DNA of 64,000 bases, from the NCBI GenBank assembly GCA_016793165.1, contig JAEULA010000116.1:1-64000 (forward strand). Direction: 5' to 3'. Below the pieces are notes generated by a model. That model was not told the DNA's origin. It searched no databases and worked only from the letters and a program-made list of their open reading frames with translations. Position numbers and translations under genes: made by a program. Of the stretch, positions 25,858-34,634 are shown piece after piece; the stretch's first letter is position 1, and each line of letters opens with the position of its first letter. Origin of the DNA: Alphaproteobacteria bacterium. GTDB lineage: Bacteria > Pseudomonadota > Alphaproteobacteria > CACIAM-22H2.

Positions 25858-27486
25858 ATGGCGCTTCACGCTGATCTCATCTTCCGCAGCGGCCGGATCG
25901 CGACGATGGCGGGCGACCGCCGGATCGTGTCCGCCTTGGCTGCGCATCGCGGCCGCATCGTCGCACTCGGCGCCGACCACGAGATCGCGGACCTGGGCGG
26001 GCCCGGGACCCGGGTCGTGGATCTGCAGGGCCGGACCGTCGTGCCCGGGATCGTCGACTCGCACGCCCATCCCGACAGCTATGCGATCCGCCTCGCCAAG
26101 TGGCACCGGGTCGGGCCGGAAAGAATCGCCACGCGCGACGAGCTTCTCGGGCTGATCGACCGCACGACTCGGGACGGTCCTCGCGACCGCTGGTTCGCCG
26201 GCTATCGCTTCGACGACCGCAAGACCGGCGGCTATCCGTCGCAAGCCGAGCTCGATCGCGCGGGCAACGGCCGGCCCGTGTTCATCCTGCGCACCGACGG
26301 CCATCTGGCGCTCGCGAATGCGGCGGCGTTCGCGGCCTGCCGCATCGGCGCGGATGCCGTCGATCCCGCCTTCGGCCGCTTCGACCGCGATCCGCGGACC
26401 AACGGCTTCACGGGCCTCGTGCGCGAGACCGCGGCGCACCTCTTCCTCGCGCAGATCCACGCCGCCGACGGCGAGGGCGAGATCGCCGACGGCATGGACC
26501 AGGTGTTCCGCGAGGCGCTGAGCCACGGCATCACGTCGATCTACAACTCGCTGACCCCGGCGCGCGCCATCCGCGCCTATCAGAGGATGAAGGACGAGGG
26601 TCGGCTCGCCTGCCGCATGGGGATCATCGCCTCGGGCCGCGAGGACGGTCTGATCGAGGCGCTGACTCAGGCCGGCATGCGCTCGGGATTCGGCGACGAC
26701 CGGCTGCGGCTCGTCGCCGTCGAATGGTGCCCGGACTGCTCGACCTCGGGCCGTACCGCCGCCTATTACGAGCCCTATGTCGGCACGCCGATCCTCGGCG
26801 AGCCCGAGAACAATACCGGCATGCTGCTGTACGAGGCCGAGGACCTGAAGCGCCGCGCGATCGCCGCGCACAAGGCCGGCCACCTCGTGTGCATCGAGGG
26901 CGTCGGCGATCGCGGCATCGACTTTGCCCTCGACGCGATCGAGGCGGCGCTGGCCGCGCATCCCGTCGCCGATCATCGGATGCGGGTCGAGCATTGCTGC
27001 TACGTGACGCCGCCGCTGCTCGAGCGCATCAAACGGCTCGGCGTCGTCGATTCCTCGGCCACGGGCTTCATGTACGATCTCGGCGACGCCTATGCCGCCA
27101 ACCGCGGCGACGCGGCGATGCGCTGGATGTGGCCGCATCGCACGCTGATCGACCGCGGCATCCCGGCGCCCGGCCACTCGGACTTCGCGGTCTGCCGCGT
27201 GAACCCCTGGACCGCGATGTGGTCGATGGTGGCGCGCAAGTCGGAGAGCGGCCGCTCGCTCGATCCGCACGAGGCGATCACCGTGCACGAGGCGCTCGAC
27301 GCCTATACGCGGCTCGGCGCCTATTCCGGCCGCGAGGAGCACGAGAAGGGCACGCTCGAGATCGGGAAGCTCGCCGACCTCGTCGTGCTCGACCGCGACA
27401 TCTTCGCGGGCCCGATCGACGACCTGCGCGAGACGCGGCCGCTGTCGACCTGGGTCGGCGGGGTCGAAGCCTGGCGGGCGGCCTGA
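25858..27486 (+). CDS. amidohydrolase, YtcJ-type (Amidohydro_3)
   Basis: A 542-residue metal-dependent hydrolase. It begins with ADLIFRSGRIATM and the first metal-binding strand VPGIVDSHAHPD. Further signatures are ILRTDGHLALANAAAF, RVEHCCYVTP, GHSDFAV and the closing KGTLEIGKLADLVVLD, all typical of the YtcJ/Amidohydro_3 group, which hydrolyses amides or N-acylated compounds. Starts at 25840 and 25858 are both in frame; 25858 gives the usual N-terminus. It is divergent from the ABC operon whose first gene starts at 25648, so the two may be co-regulated, and it may process the imported compound. Confidence 0.82.
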   Translation: MALHADLIFRSGRIATMAGDRRIVSALAAHRGRIVALGADHEIADLGGPGTRVVDLQGRTVVPGIVDSHAHPDSYAIRLAKWHRVGPERIATRDELLGLIDRTTRDGPRDRWFAGYRFDDRKTGGYPSQAELDRAGNGRPVFILRTDGHLALANAAAFAACRIGADAVDPAFGRFDRDPRTNGFTGLVRETAAHLFLAQIHAADGEGEIADGMDQVFREALSHGITSIYNSLTPARAIRAYQRMKDEGRLACRMGIIASGREDGLIEALTQAGMRSGFGDDRLRLVAVEWCPDCSTSGRTAAYYEPYVGTPILGEPENNTGMLLYEAEDLKRRAIAAHKAGHLVCIEGVGDRGIDFALDAIEAALAAHPVADHRMRVEHCCYVTPPLLERIKRLGVVDSSATGFMYDLGDAYAANRGDAAMRWMWPHRTLIDRGIPAPGHSDFAVCRVNPWTAMWSMVARKSESGRSLDPHEAITVHEALDAYTRLGAYSGREEHEKGTLEIGKLADLVVLDRDIFAGPIDDLRETRPLSTWVGGVEAWRAA

Positions 27487-27533
27487 CGCCGGCCGGCGGT
27501 GCCGATGCGGGCACGTCGTTTAAGCGCTGTTAA

Positions 27534-27547
27534 CCGACGATCGTCGG
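27534..27547. promoter_or_regulatory. 14-bp perfect palindrome upstream of the bacteriophytochrome operon
   Basis: CCGACGATCGTCGG is perfectly symmetric and lies 117 bases before the photoreceptor start. With no loop it is more likely a dimer-binding site than a hairpin terminator. The region 27518-27665 also carries AT-richer words (TTTAAG, GTTAACC, GCGTTA twice), consistent with a promoter. No known regulator can be assigned. Confidence 0.3.
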
Positions 27548-27664
27548 AGGCCGCGGTCCCGAGCGGATCGGGAGGGACGCAATGCCGGATCCGAATGCCG
27601 GCACGCCGCACCCGCATGATCGGATCAAGGATGCGTTAGCCGCGTCGGCGTTAAATCGGCTGCC

Positions 27665-29974
27665 ATGATCTTTTCGACTTCGGACCTCGCGGCCCGCGCC
27701 TGCGAGATTCCCGTCTACAATCTCAGCGACCGGGTCCAGCCGCATGCCGTCCTGGTCGCGGTGAGCTCGCCGGACCTGATCGTCACCCATGCGAGCGCCA
27801 ACGCCGCACGGCTGTTCGGCGCCACGGCGACCGAGCTGCTCGGCACGCCGCTCGCCGAGCATGTGGACGCCGAATCCTGCGCGCGCGTGCAGCGTCTGGT
27901 CGCCGAGGTCGCGGCGGGCCGGCCGTTGAAGCCGCGCGCGGTCCCCGATCTGCGTCAGCTGCGGCCGGCGAGCCCCGAGGTCGGGACCGTCGACGCGTGG
28001 GTCCACGGCGTCGGCACGGACCTGTGCATCGAGGTCCTGCTGCCCGACACGGCAGCGACCTCGCCGGCGCTGTCGGAGCTCGAGTTCGGCTGGATGCGCG
28101 ACAGCGTCTGCAACTTCGACGGTTCCGTCGACGAGCTCGCGGCGCTGGTCTGCAATTCGATCCACGCGCTGACCGGATTCGATCGCGTATATCTCTGCGA
28201 GTTCGACGGGCCGGGCCACGGCTATGTGCCGGCCGAAGCGCTCAACGGGCCTTTCCCGTCGCTGCTGCACCACCACTTTCCCAGCACCGACATCCCGCAG
28301 CGCATCCGCCAGCTCTACGTCGCCAATCGCTTCCGCCTGATCCCCGATTCCGGGGCCGAGCCCTGCCCGATCCTCGGCCGTGGGCACGAGCCGGTGCAGC
28401 TCGATCTCGCCGGCTCGACCTGCCGGGCGATCGCCGACACGCATCTGATGTATCTGCGCAACATGGGCGCGGTCGCCTCGACGTCGTTCTCCGTGATCGG
28501 GGAGGATCGCCTCGGCGCCCTGTTCGGCGCCCACCACCATGCGCCCCGTCACCTGACCCATCGTCAGCTGCTGCGCTGCACGCAGCTCGCCGACAGCTTC
28601 GCCAACCGCAGCACCGTCCTGCGCATGCGCCGGCAGCGCCGGCGCCTGAAGGCGTCCCATCTCCAGGTCATCGAGGTCGCCAAGGCGTTCAGCGAGGCCG
28701 GCTGCGACGTCGTGGCCTTCGCCGCCGCGGCCACGCCGACGCTTCGCGCGCTGTTCGCGGCCGACGGCGTCGTCGCGACCGACGGCGAGCGCCTCCATGC
28801 CGGCGAGATCGATGCTCAGGACGCCTGGCAGCTCCTGAACTGGTGCGTCCAGCAGACCGGCAACGGGACTCCCTATTCGACCCATAGCCTCAGCCGGGAA
28901 GCGCCGGAGCTTACGGCGATCCGGGAGCGCGCGAGCGGCATCTACGCGATCCCGCTCGACCGCGACTCGCGCCAGCTGCTCGTCCTGCACCGACGCGAAG
29001 TCAGGATCGACCGCAAATGGAGCGGCGACCCCAACGACGCGCTGCGTGCGACGCCGGACGGCCGCGCCCTGCCGCGCCGCTCCTTCCAGACCCATGTCGA
29101 GCATGTCGAGGCCACGTCGCTGCCATGGGGCTCGCGATATGCCGACCTCGCGTCGTCGCTGCAGTACGCCTTCTCGCAGGGGTTGGCGCATCACTTCGCC
29201 CTGCGCGCCCGCGAGGAGGCCGAGCGCGCGAACGCCCTCAAGAGCGAGTTCCTGGCGAACATCAGCCACGAGCTGAGAACGCCGATGCACGCGATCATCG
29301 GCTTCTCCGAATCGATGATCAGCCGCGGCGGGGCGATACCCGCCGCGCGACAGCGCCAGTACCTCGAGATCATCCGCGACAGCGGCCGGCGCCTGCTCGG
29401 GCTGGTCGACGAGTTGCTCGATCTCGCCAAGTTGGAGTCCGGCAAGACGCAGGCCATGCTCGAGCCCAGCGCGCCCCGGATGATCGCCGACGCCTGCCTC
29501 GCGGAGATCTCGCCCCTGGCCGAGAAGAAGTCGATCCGCATCTTCGTCACCGACCTCTGGGATCGCGGCGCCGTCGCCCTCGATCGCGGCCTGATCACGC
29601 GCGTGCTGCTCAACCTGCTCTCCAATGCGGTCAAGTTCACGCCCGAGGCCGGATCGGTGGAGCTGCGGCTTCGCCCCGGCGCCCTGCGCGGGTCGGCCGA
29701 GCCCTGCCTCGAATTCGTCGTCACGGACACCGGCATCGGCATTCCCCCCGACGAGTTGGAGACCGTCTTCGACAAGTTCGTGCAGAGCAGCAAGACGCGC
29801 GACGGCGCGGGCGGCACCGGCCTCGGCCTGCCGATCTGCCGCAACATCATGGCGCAGCATTTCGGGGCCATCTGGGCCGAGGCCCCCGCGACAGGAGGAA
29901 CCCGGATGGTCGCCCAGCTTCCCTTCGTCGCGGCCGCCGGCGGCGCCAACATCGCCGCGCTGCGCGCCGTCTGA
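27665..29974 (+). CDS. bphP: bacteriophytochrome histidine kinase
   Basis: A 769-residue red/far-red photoreceptor kinase. The N-terminal C13, 13 residues before the QPHA of the PAS domain, fits the biliverdin-attaching cysteine. The GAF domain (about 140-320) holds the FPSTDIP motif at 205-211, H260 and H290. The PHY domain carries WSGDPN and the tongue motif PRRSF near 470. Residues 527-755 form a histidine kinase: phosphoacceptor H535 in ISHELRTP, then N, G1 (DTGIGIPPDELETVFDKF) and G2 (GGTGLGLPIC) boxes. Where typical bacteriophytochromes have a GAF Tyr (DRVMVYRF), this one has C178 (DRVYLCEF). The response regulator follows nine bases later. Confidence 0.92.
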   Translation: MIFSTSDLAARACEIPVYNLSDRVQPHAVLVAVSSPDLIVTHASANAARLFGATATELLGTPLAEHVDAESCARVQRLVAEVAAGRPLKPRAVPDLRQLRPASPEVGTVDAWVHGVGTDLCIEVLLPDTAATSPALSELEFGWMRDSVCNFDGSVDELAALVCNSIHALTGFDRVYLCEFDGPGHGYVPAEALNGPFPSLLHHHFPSTDIPQRIRQLYVANRFRLIPDSGAEPCPILGRGHEPVQLDLAGSTCRAIADTHLMYLRNMGAVASTSFSVIGEDRLGALFGAHHHAPRHLTHRQLLRCTQLADSFANRSTVLRMRRQRRRLKASHLQVIEVAKAFSEAGCDVVAFAAAATPTLRALFAADGVVATDGERLHAGEIDAQDAWQLLNWCVQQTGNGTPYSTHSLSREAPELTAIRERASGIYAIPLDRDSRQLLVLHRREVRIDRKWSGDPNDALRATPDGRALPRRSFQTHVEHVEATSLPWGSRYADLASSLQYAFSQGLAHHFALRAREEAERANALKSEFLANISHELRTPMHAIIGFSESMISRGGAIPAARQRQYLEIIRDSGRRLLGLVDELLDLAKLESGKTQAMLEPSAPRMIADACLAEISPLAEKKSIRIFVTDLWDRGAVALDRGLITRVLLNLLSNAVKFTPEAGSVELRLRPGALRGSAEPCLEFVVTDTGIGIPPDELETVFDKFVQSSKTRDGAGGTGLGLPICRNIMAQHFGAIWAEAPATGGTRMVAQLPFVAAAGGANIAALRAV

Positions 29975-29983
29975 GGCTTCGCG

Positions 29984-30883
29984 ATGACCGGCATGATCGT
30001 CGCGATCGACGACTCGGCGAGCAACCTCCTGATGATCGAGGAGTACCTGGCCGACGAACCGTATGCGCTGACGGCCTTCGACAACCCGGAGCAGGCCCTC
30101 GAGAGCCTGCACGGCGACCTGACGCCCAACGTCGTCCTGCTCGATCGCATGATGCCCGGCATGGACGGCATCGCATTCCTGCGCGAGATGCGTCGGATCG
30201 AGCGCCTGCGCCGGACCCCGGTCATCATGCAGACCGCCGCGGCGACACCCCAGCAGGTGGCGGAGGGGCTGTCCGAGGGCGTCTTCTACTACCTGACCAA
30301 GCCGTTCAGTCGCGAAGTCCTGCTGGCCGTGCTGCGCAATGCCCTGAACGACCGCGAGACGTACGTGCGGCTCGAGCAGTTCCTGCGCAAGGCGGATCTC
30401 GCGCTGTCGCGGGTCCTCGATTGCCACTTCCATTTCCGCACGCTCGAGGACGTCGACAGCATCTCCGCCTTCCTCGCGCGGATGTACCCCGTGCCGGCCG
30501 ATGCCCTGGTCGGGATCCGCGAGCTGATGCTGAACGCCGTCGAGCACGGCAACCTCGCGATCACCTACGCCGAGAAGTCGAAGCTCCACGCGGAAGGCAA
30601 GTGGGCCTCCGAGATCACGCGGCGGCTGGAGCTGCCCGACTACGCGAAGCGGCGCGCCCATGTCGCGCTCTCCCGCGTCGACGACGGCATCGCCCTCACG
30701 ATCCAGGACGAGGGCGACGGCTTCGACTGGGCGCGCTACGCCAGCTTCGACGCCAGCCGCGCGACCGACGTCCACGGCCGCGGCATCGCGATGTCGCGCG
30801 CGATCAGCTTCGACGACATCCAGTACTGGGCGCCGGGCAACCATGTCCGCGCGTTCAAGCGCACGATGGCCGGCGCGCCATGA
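29984..30883 (+). CDS. response regulator with C-terminal HATPase domain
   Basis: A 299-residue protein. Residues 1-120 form a receiver domain with the acidic pair D9/D10, phosphoacceptor D54 in LLDRMMPGMDG, T84 and K106. A short linker leads to a GHKL-type ATPase domain (about 150-295) with the N-box GIRELMLNAVEHGN and a later DEGDGFDW box, resembling RsbW-type serine kinases/anti-sigma factors. There is no DNA-binding domain. It is presumably phosphorylated by the adjacent phytochrome and then acts through its ATPase domain, perhaps in partner switching. Its stop overlaps the heme oxygenase ATG (ATGA). Confidence 0.85.
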   Translation: MTGMIVAIDDSASNLLMIEEYLADEPYALTAFDNPEQALESLHGDLTPNVVLLDRMMPGMDGIAFLREMRRIERLRRTPVIMQTAAATPQQVAEGLSEGVFYYLTKPFSREVLLAVLRNALNDRETYVRLEQFLRKADLALSRVLDCHFHFRTLEDVDSISAFLARMYPVPADALVGIRELMLNAVEHGNLAITYAEKSKLHAEGKWASEITRRLELPDYAKRRAHVALSRVDDGIALTIQDEGDGFDWARYASFDASRATDVHGRGIAMSRAISFDDIQYWAPGNHVRAFKRTMAGAP

Positions 30884-31488
30884 CGCGTCCCACCGCAGGC
30901 AGCGTCCGCGCCGCGCTGCGCGAGGCGACGCGCGACGCGCACGGCCGGCTCGACGCGCATCCGCTGATGGCGGATCTGCTCGACGGGGGCGCGGGAATCG
31001 CGCGCTATGGGCGCCTGCTGCAGAGCTATGCCGCGCTCTATGCCGCGCTCGAATCGGCGATCGACGGCGCCGCGGTGCATGTTCCGCCCGGGTTCGACTG
31101 GCCGAAGCGGCGCAAGCTTCCCTGGCTGGAAGCCGACCTGCGGGCGCTCGGCGTCGCGCCGGGCGGCACCCAGCCGGACGCCGCGGCGACGGCGCCGGTC
31201 GTCGCCAGCCGCGCGGCCCTCATCGGCATGCTCTATCCGCTGGAAGGCGCGACGCTCGGCGGGCAGGCGATCAGCGTTCGGCTCCGCCGCGCGATGGGAA
31301 TCGACGCCAGCAACGGCGGACGGTTCTTCGCGGGATACGGAGACGAGACGCGAGCGCGGTGGCAGGCGACATGCCTCGCCCTCGAGGAGATCTTGGGCGA
31401 CGACGAGGCGGTCGGCGTCGCGGTCGCCCAGGCCGTCGGCGTCTTCGAGCGCTTCGCGGTCGCGCTCGACGAGGCCGCTCGCGACTGA
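30880..31488 (+). CDS. bphO: biliverdin-producing heme oxygenase
   Basis: A 202-residue heme oxygenase of the BphO type. The start LREATRDAHGRLD contains the proximal heme ligand H21, and GMLYPLEGATLGGQAI is the conserved distal-helix region with its glycines. It opens heme to biliverdin IXalpha, the chromophore of the bacteriophytochrome two genes upstream, with release of iron and CO. Overlap with the response regulator stop ensures co-expression. It is the last gene of the operon; the next gene, RidA, is convergent. Confidence 0.9.
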   Translation: MTRPTAGSVRAALREATRDAHGRLDAHPLMADLLDGGAGIARYGRLLQSYAALYAALESAIDGAAVHVPPGFDWPKRRKLPWLEADLRALGVAPGGTQPDAAATAPVVASRAALIGMLYPLEGATLGGQAISVRLRRAMGIDASNGGRFFAGYGDETRARWQATCLALEEILGDDEAVGVAVAQAVGVFERFAVALDEAARD

Positions 31489-31515
31489 GCCGGCCCGGCC
31501 GCGCAGCCGCATCCT

Positions 31516-31911
31516 TCAGGGGCGGCGTGCGATCGCGTCGACTTCGATCAGCGCATCGCGCACCAGGTCGGTGACGCCGATGCAGGTGCGGCTCGGGCGC
31601 CGGCCCTCGGGGAAGAACGTCGCATAGGCCGCGTTCATCGCCGAGTAGTCCCGCTTGAAGCGCGTCAGGAACACGCGCACCGCAACGACATGCTCGAGGC
31701 CGAGGCCGAGCCCCGCGAGCACGCGCTTCATGTTCTCCATCGTCCGGATCGTCTGCGCCTCGATTCCCTCGGGCAGCGGCAGCTCGGGCGCATCGAGGTC
31801 GCGACCGAACTGCCCCGTGAGGAATACGAAACCGTCGGCCTCGACGGCATGGCTGCTCGGGCTCACGGATCGCGGCAGGCCCGCGATCATATGGAAGACG
31901 GGCGTGGACAT
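31516..31911 (-). CDS. RidA family protein (enamine/imine deaminase or related)
   Basis: A 131-residue member of the YjgF/YER057c/UK114 family, of normal length. Seen are the hydrophobic DGFVFLTGQFGRD strand, QTIRTMENMKRVLAGLG and the C-terminal signature SRTCIGV..LVRDALIEVDAIA, in which the Arg is the carboxylate-binding residue of active RidA deaminases. The family hydrolyses reactive 2-aminoacrylate-type imines made by PLP enzymes. The ATG at 31911 is chosen because the longer frame (to 32103) adds 64 Arg-rich residues unlike the family. It is monocistronic. Confidence 0.85.
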   Translation of the reverse strand: MSTPVFHMIAGLPRSVSPSSHAVEADGFVFLTGQFGRDLDAPELPLPEGIEAQTIRTMENMKRVLAGLGLGLEHVVAVRVFLTRFKRDYSAMNAAYATFFPEGRRPSRTCIGVTDLVRDALIEVDAIARRP

Positions 31912-32162
31912 GGCAAAGCTCCCCTGGTGCCGGATCGAAGGACGGCATTCTAAGACCGGTTCCCGCCGATCCGCGCGTCTCCCGGCCATGTCGAGCCGTT
32001 GCGACCAGCGGTCCGCGACGCACGCGCGACGGCGATCTCGGGCGACAAGCATGCCGCCGGATTGAAGTCCCGCGCGTTGCCCCTTGCCGCTCGCGAGCCC
32101 CAACGAGGGCGACGGGCTGGCGGTCGGCGGAGGGCTCCACTACGGTCCCGCCTCCCGCGCCC

Positions 32163-33338
32163 ATGGCATTCCTCGTCGCACTCGTCGCCGCCTTCTCGAT
32201 CGGCCACACCTACCGCACGCTGCCGGCGGCGCTCGCACCGACGTTGGCGGGCGACCTGGCGCTGGATCCCTGGGCGCTGGGCGTCTACGGCGCGGCGTTC
32301 AATCTCACCTTCGCGGCGATGCAGATTCCGATCGGCTTCGCGCTCGATCGCGTCGATCTTCGGCGCCTGGTCGTCGCGCTGCTGACCGCCGCCATCGCCG
32401 GGGCATTGCTGCTCGCCGCGGCGAACGGGCTCGCGGCGCTCGTCGCGTCGCAGGTCCTGATCGGCATCGGCTGCTCGGGCCTGTGGCTCGCGTGCTGTGT
32501 CCACATCGCGCGCATCCGGCCGCCCGGCGACTTCGCCTGGATCAGCACGATCGCCGCCGCCGTCGGGTCGAGCGGCATGTTCCTGACCACGACGCCGCTC
32601 GCGCTCGTGCTCGAGCGCGCGGGGTGGCGGGTCGCCGCCGGGCTCGTGGCGGCGCTCACGCTGCTGCTCGTCGGCTGGGTGGCGCTGGCGGCCGCCGGTG
32701 CCGGGACGCGACCGACGCCCGGTGCCGGCATCGCCGGCCCGGCGTCGCTGCGCGCGCTGCTGGCGGTCCCGCGCGTCTTCGCTTGCGTGCTGCTCGGTCT
32801 CGTCTCGTACGGCAGCCTGCTGGCGATCCGCGGCCTGTGGGTCGGCCCCTTCCTCGAAGGCGTCCACGGGCTGTCGCCGACGCGGGCCGGCACCGTCGCC
32901 TTCGCGGTCTCCGTCGTCATGATCGCCGCCCCGCTCGCCTTCGGCTACGCCGACCGGCGCGGCGCCGATCGGCGGGCGCTGCTCGCCGCTGCCTTCGCGA
33001 TCGCCGGCCTGGCGCTGGTCGCGCTGGGCCTCGCACGGCCCGGGATCTGGACGGCGGCGGGCCTGCTGGTCCTCTTCGCCGCGTCGGCATCGGCCTTCGT
33101 CCTGCAATACGCCGATGTGCGCGCCGCGGCACCGGAGGGGCAGGCCGGGCGCGCGCTGTCCGTCCTCAACCTCGCCTTCCTGATCGGCGTCGCCGGCTGC
33201 CAGATCGGCGCCGGCGCCATGCTGGCCGTGCTGGATCGCAGCCTCGGCACGGCGAGCGCCTATGGCGCGGCTTTCGCGAGCATCGGCGCGCTGCTCGTGG
33301 CTGCGGCGATCGCCTACGCCGTCCTCACCCGCCGCTGA
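32163..33338 (+). CDS. MFS transporter
   Basis: A 391-residue major facilitator protein with about 12 hydrophobic segments. The loop between segments 2 and 3 (PIGFALDRVDLRRLV) is the degenerate MFS motif A. The N-terminus is short, beginning directly in the first helix (AFLVALVAAFSIGHTYRTLPAAL). Substrate and direction cannot be told. It ends 20 bases from the convergent hydroxyacid dehydrogenase gene. Confidence 0.82.
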   Translation: MAFLVALVAAFSIGHTYRTLPAALAPTLAGDLALDPWALGVYGAAFNLTFAAMQIPIGFALDRVDLRRLVVALLTAAIAGALLLAAANGLAALVASQVLIGIGCSGLWLACCVHIARIRPPGDFAWISTIAAAVGSSGMFLTTTPLALVLERAGWRVAAGLVAALTLLLVGWVALAAAGAGTRPTPGAGIAGPASLRALLAVPRVFACVLLGLVSYGSLLAIRGLWVGPFLEGVHGLSPTRAGTVAFAVSVVMIAAPLAFGYADRRGADRRALLAAAFAIAGLALVALGLARPGIWTAAGLLVLFAASASAFVLQYADVRAAAPEGQAGRALSVLNLAFLIGVAGCQIGAGAMLAVLDRSLGTASAYGAAFASIGALLVAAAIAYAVLTRR

Positions 33339-33358
33339 CCGCGCGGCCGGCGCGCCGT

Positions 33359-34417
33359 TCAGTACATCCGCTTCTTGTCGAGCACGTTGCGCATCGCGTC
33401 GCGACGCCCTTCGAGCCAGCACGCGAGGTTGTGCAGAAAGATGTCCGTGATCTTGCGATTCTCGCTCGGCGCCGTGCTCGCGGAGTGGGGGCTGATGAGG
33501 ACGTTGTCCATGTCCCAGAGCGGCGAGTCCGCCGGCAGCGGCTCGATCGTCGCGACGTCGAGCGCCGCGAGCCCGATGTGCCGGCGACGCAGCGCGGCGA
33601 TCATCGCCGCCTCGTCGATCACGACGCCGCGCGCAACGTTCACCAGGACGACGCCGGGCTTCATGTCGGCGATCGCGCGGTCGTCGATCATCCGCTCGGT
33701 CCGCGGCGTGTGGGGGGTGCTCAGGACGACAGCATCGGCCTGGGCGAGGGCCTGCCGCAGGTCGTCCATTCCGTAGAGCGCGTCCAGCCCCATCGCGGCG
33801 GCGCGGCTCGGCGAGGGATTTGCGACCACGCCGATCGCGCGCATGCCGAACGCCTTGGCGATGCGCGCGGTCTGGGCGCCGATCTTGCCGGCCCCGACGA
33901 TGGCGATCGTCTTGCCGGCGAGCTCGCTGCAGCAATAGCGCTCCCACTTGTGCGCCCTCTGGTCGCGCTGGAGGCGCGGCAGGTCCTTCACGTGCGCGAG
34001 CAGGGCCAGGAACACGAATTCGGTCAGCGCCTCGGCATGCACGCCGCTCGCGGTCGTGACGACCAGGTCGCTGTCGGCGAGGCCGAGCCTCGCCACCATC
34101 TGCCCGACGCCGGCGCTGGTGGTCTGCACCCAGCGGACGTTCGGGGCGAGCGCGAAGCCGCCGGTGCCGTCGGCGCTCTTCGGCGGAAAGTCCCACAGGA
34201 TCGTCGCGCGGGCGAGGTGACGGCGCCACCGGGCCTCCTGCTCGGCCGTGCGCGCGAAGCCGTCGACGCCGTTGTGATCGGCGACGTAGCGCAGCGGCGG
34301 ATGCAGATCGGGCTCGTGGATCACCTCGACGCGTGCGCCCGCCGCGGCCCGGATGCGCGCGACCTGCTCGATCTCGAGCGGCGTGCTGATGAAGATGACG
34401 TCGGACGGCGATGCCAT
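33359..34417 (-). CDS. D-2-hydroxyacid dehydrogenase (NAD-binding)
   Basis: A 352-residue dehydrogenase. The NAD-binding turn is AIVGAGKIGAQTARIAKAFGM. The catalytic triad segments of the family are visible: Arg in NVARGVVIDE, the later acidic VATIEPLPADSPLWD, and His in ISPHSAS. It reduces a 2-oxoacid or oxidises a D-2-hydroxyacid in the cytoplasm; the exact substrate is open. The ATG at 34417 gives the usual N-terminal substrate domain; the upstream extension to 34810 overlaps the divergent gene's promoter and start region and looks non-coding. Confidence 0.85.
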   Translation of the reverse strand: MASPSDVIFISTPLEIEQVARIRAAAGARVEVIHEPDLHPPLRYVADHNGVDGFARTAEQEARWRRHLARATILWDFPPKSADGTGGFALAPNVRWVQTTSAGVGQMVARLGLADSDLVVTTASGVHAEALTEFVFLALLAHVKDLPRLQRDQRAHKWERYCCSELAGKTIAIVGAGKIGAQTARIAKAFGMRAIGVVANPSPSRAAAMGLDALYGMDDLRQALAQADAVVLSTPHTPRTERMIDDRAIADMKPGVVLVNVARGVVIDEAAMIAALRRRHIGLAALDVATIEPLPADSPLWDMDNVLISPHSASTAPSENRKITDIFLHNLACWLEGRRDAMRNVLDKKRMY

Positions 34418-34634
34418 GGGTCGCGATGCTCCGGTGGTGGTGAGTCGGGCGCCACTCTCCGCATCGCCGCGTGTCGGGGCAAGGCCGACGAATCGTCGCC
34501 GGCCGGGGCGCGCGATGCGGCCGGCCCGCGCCGCGACCGGCCCGAGCGCGCGCAGCCGCGGCACGGCGCGCCGCGATTCACCCCGCGCCGATTGCGCTCT
34601 AGGCTGCCCGTCGGATCCCGGCAGGAGCGAGAGC

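Noticed and set aside
27530..30844. A 1104-codon open frame on the minus strand, antisense to the phytochrome operon
   Set aside because: It is rich in Arg, Asp, Gly and Ala in the pattern produced by the complement of GC-rich codons, has no recognisable domain, and lies opposite a well-supported kinase and response regulator.
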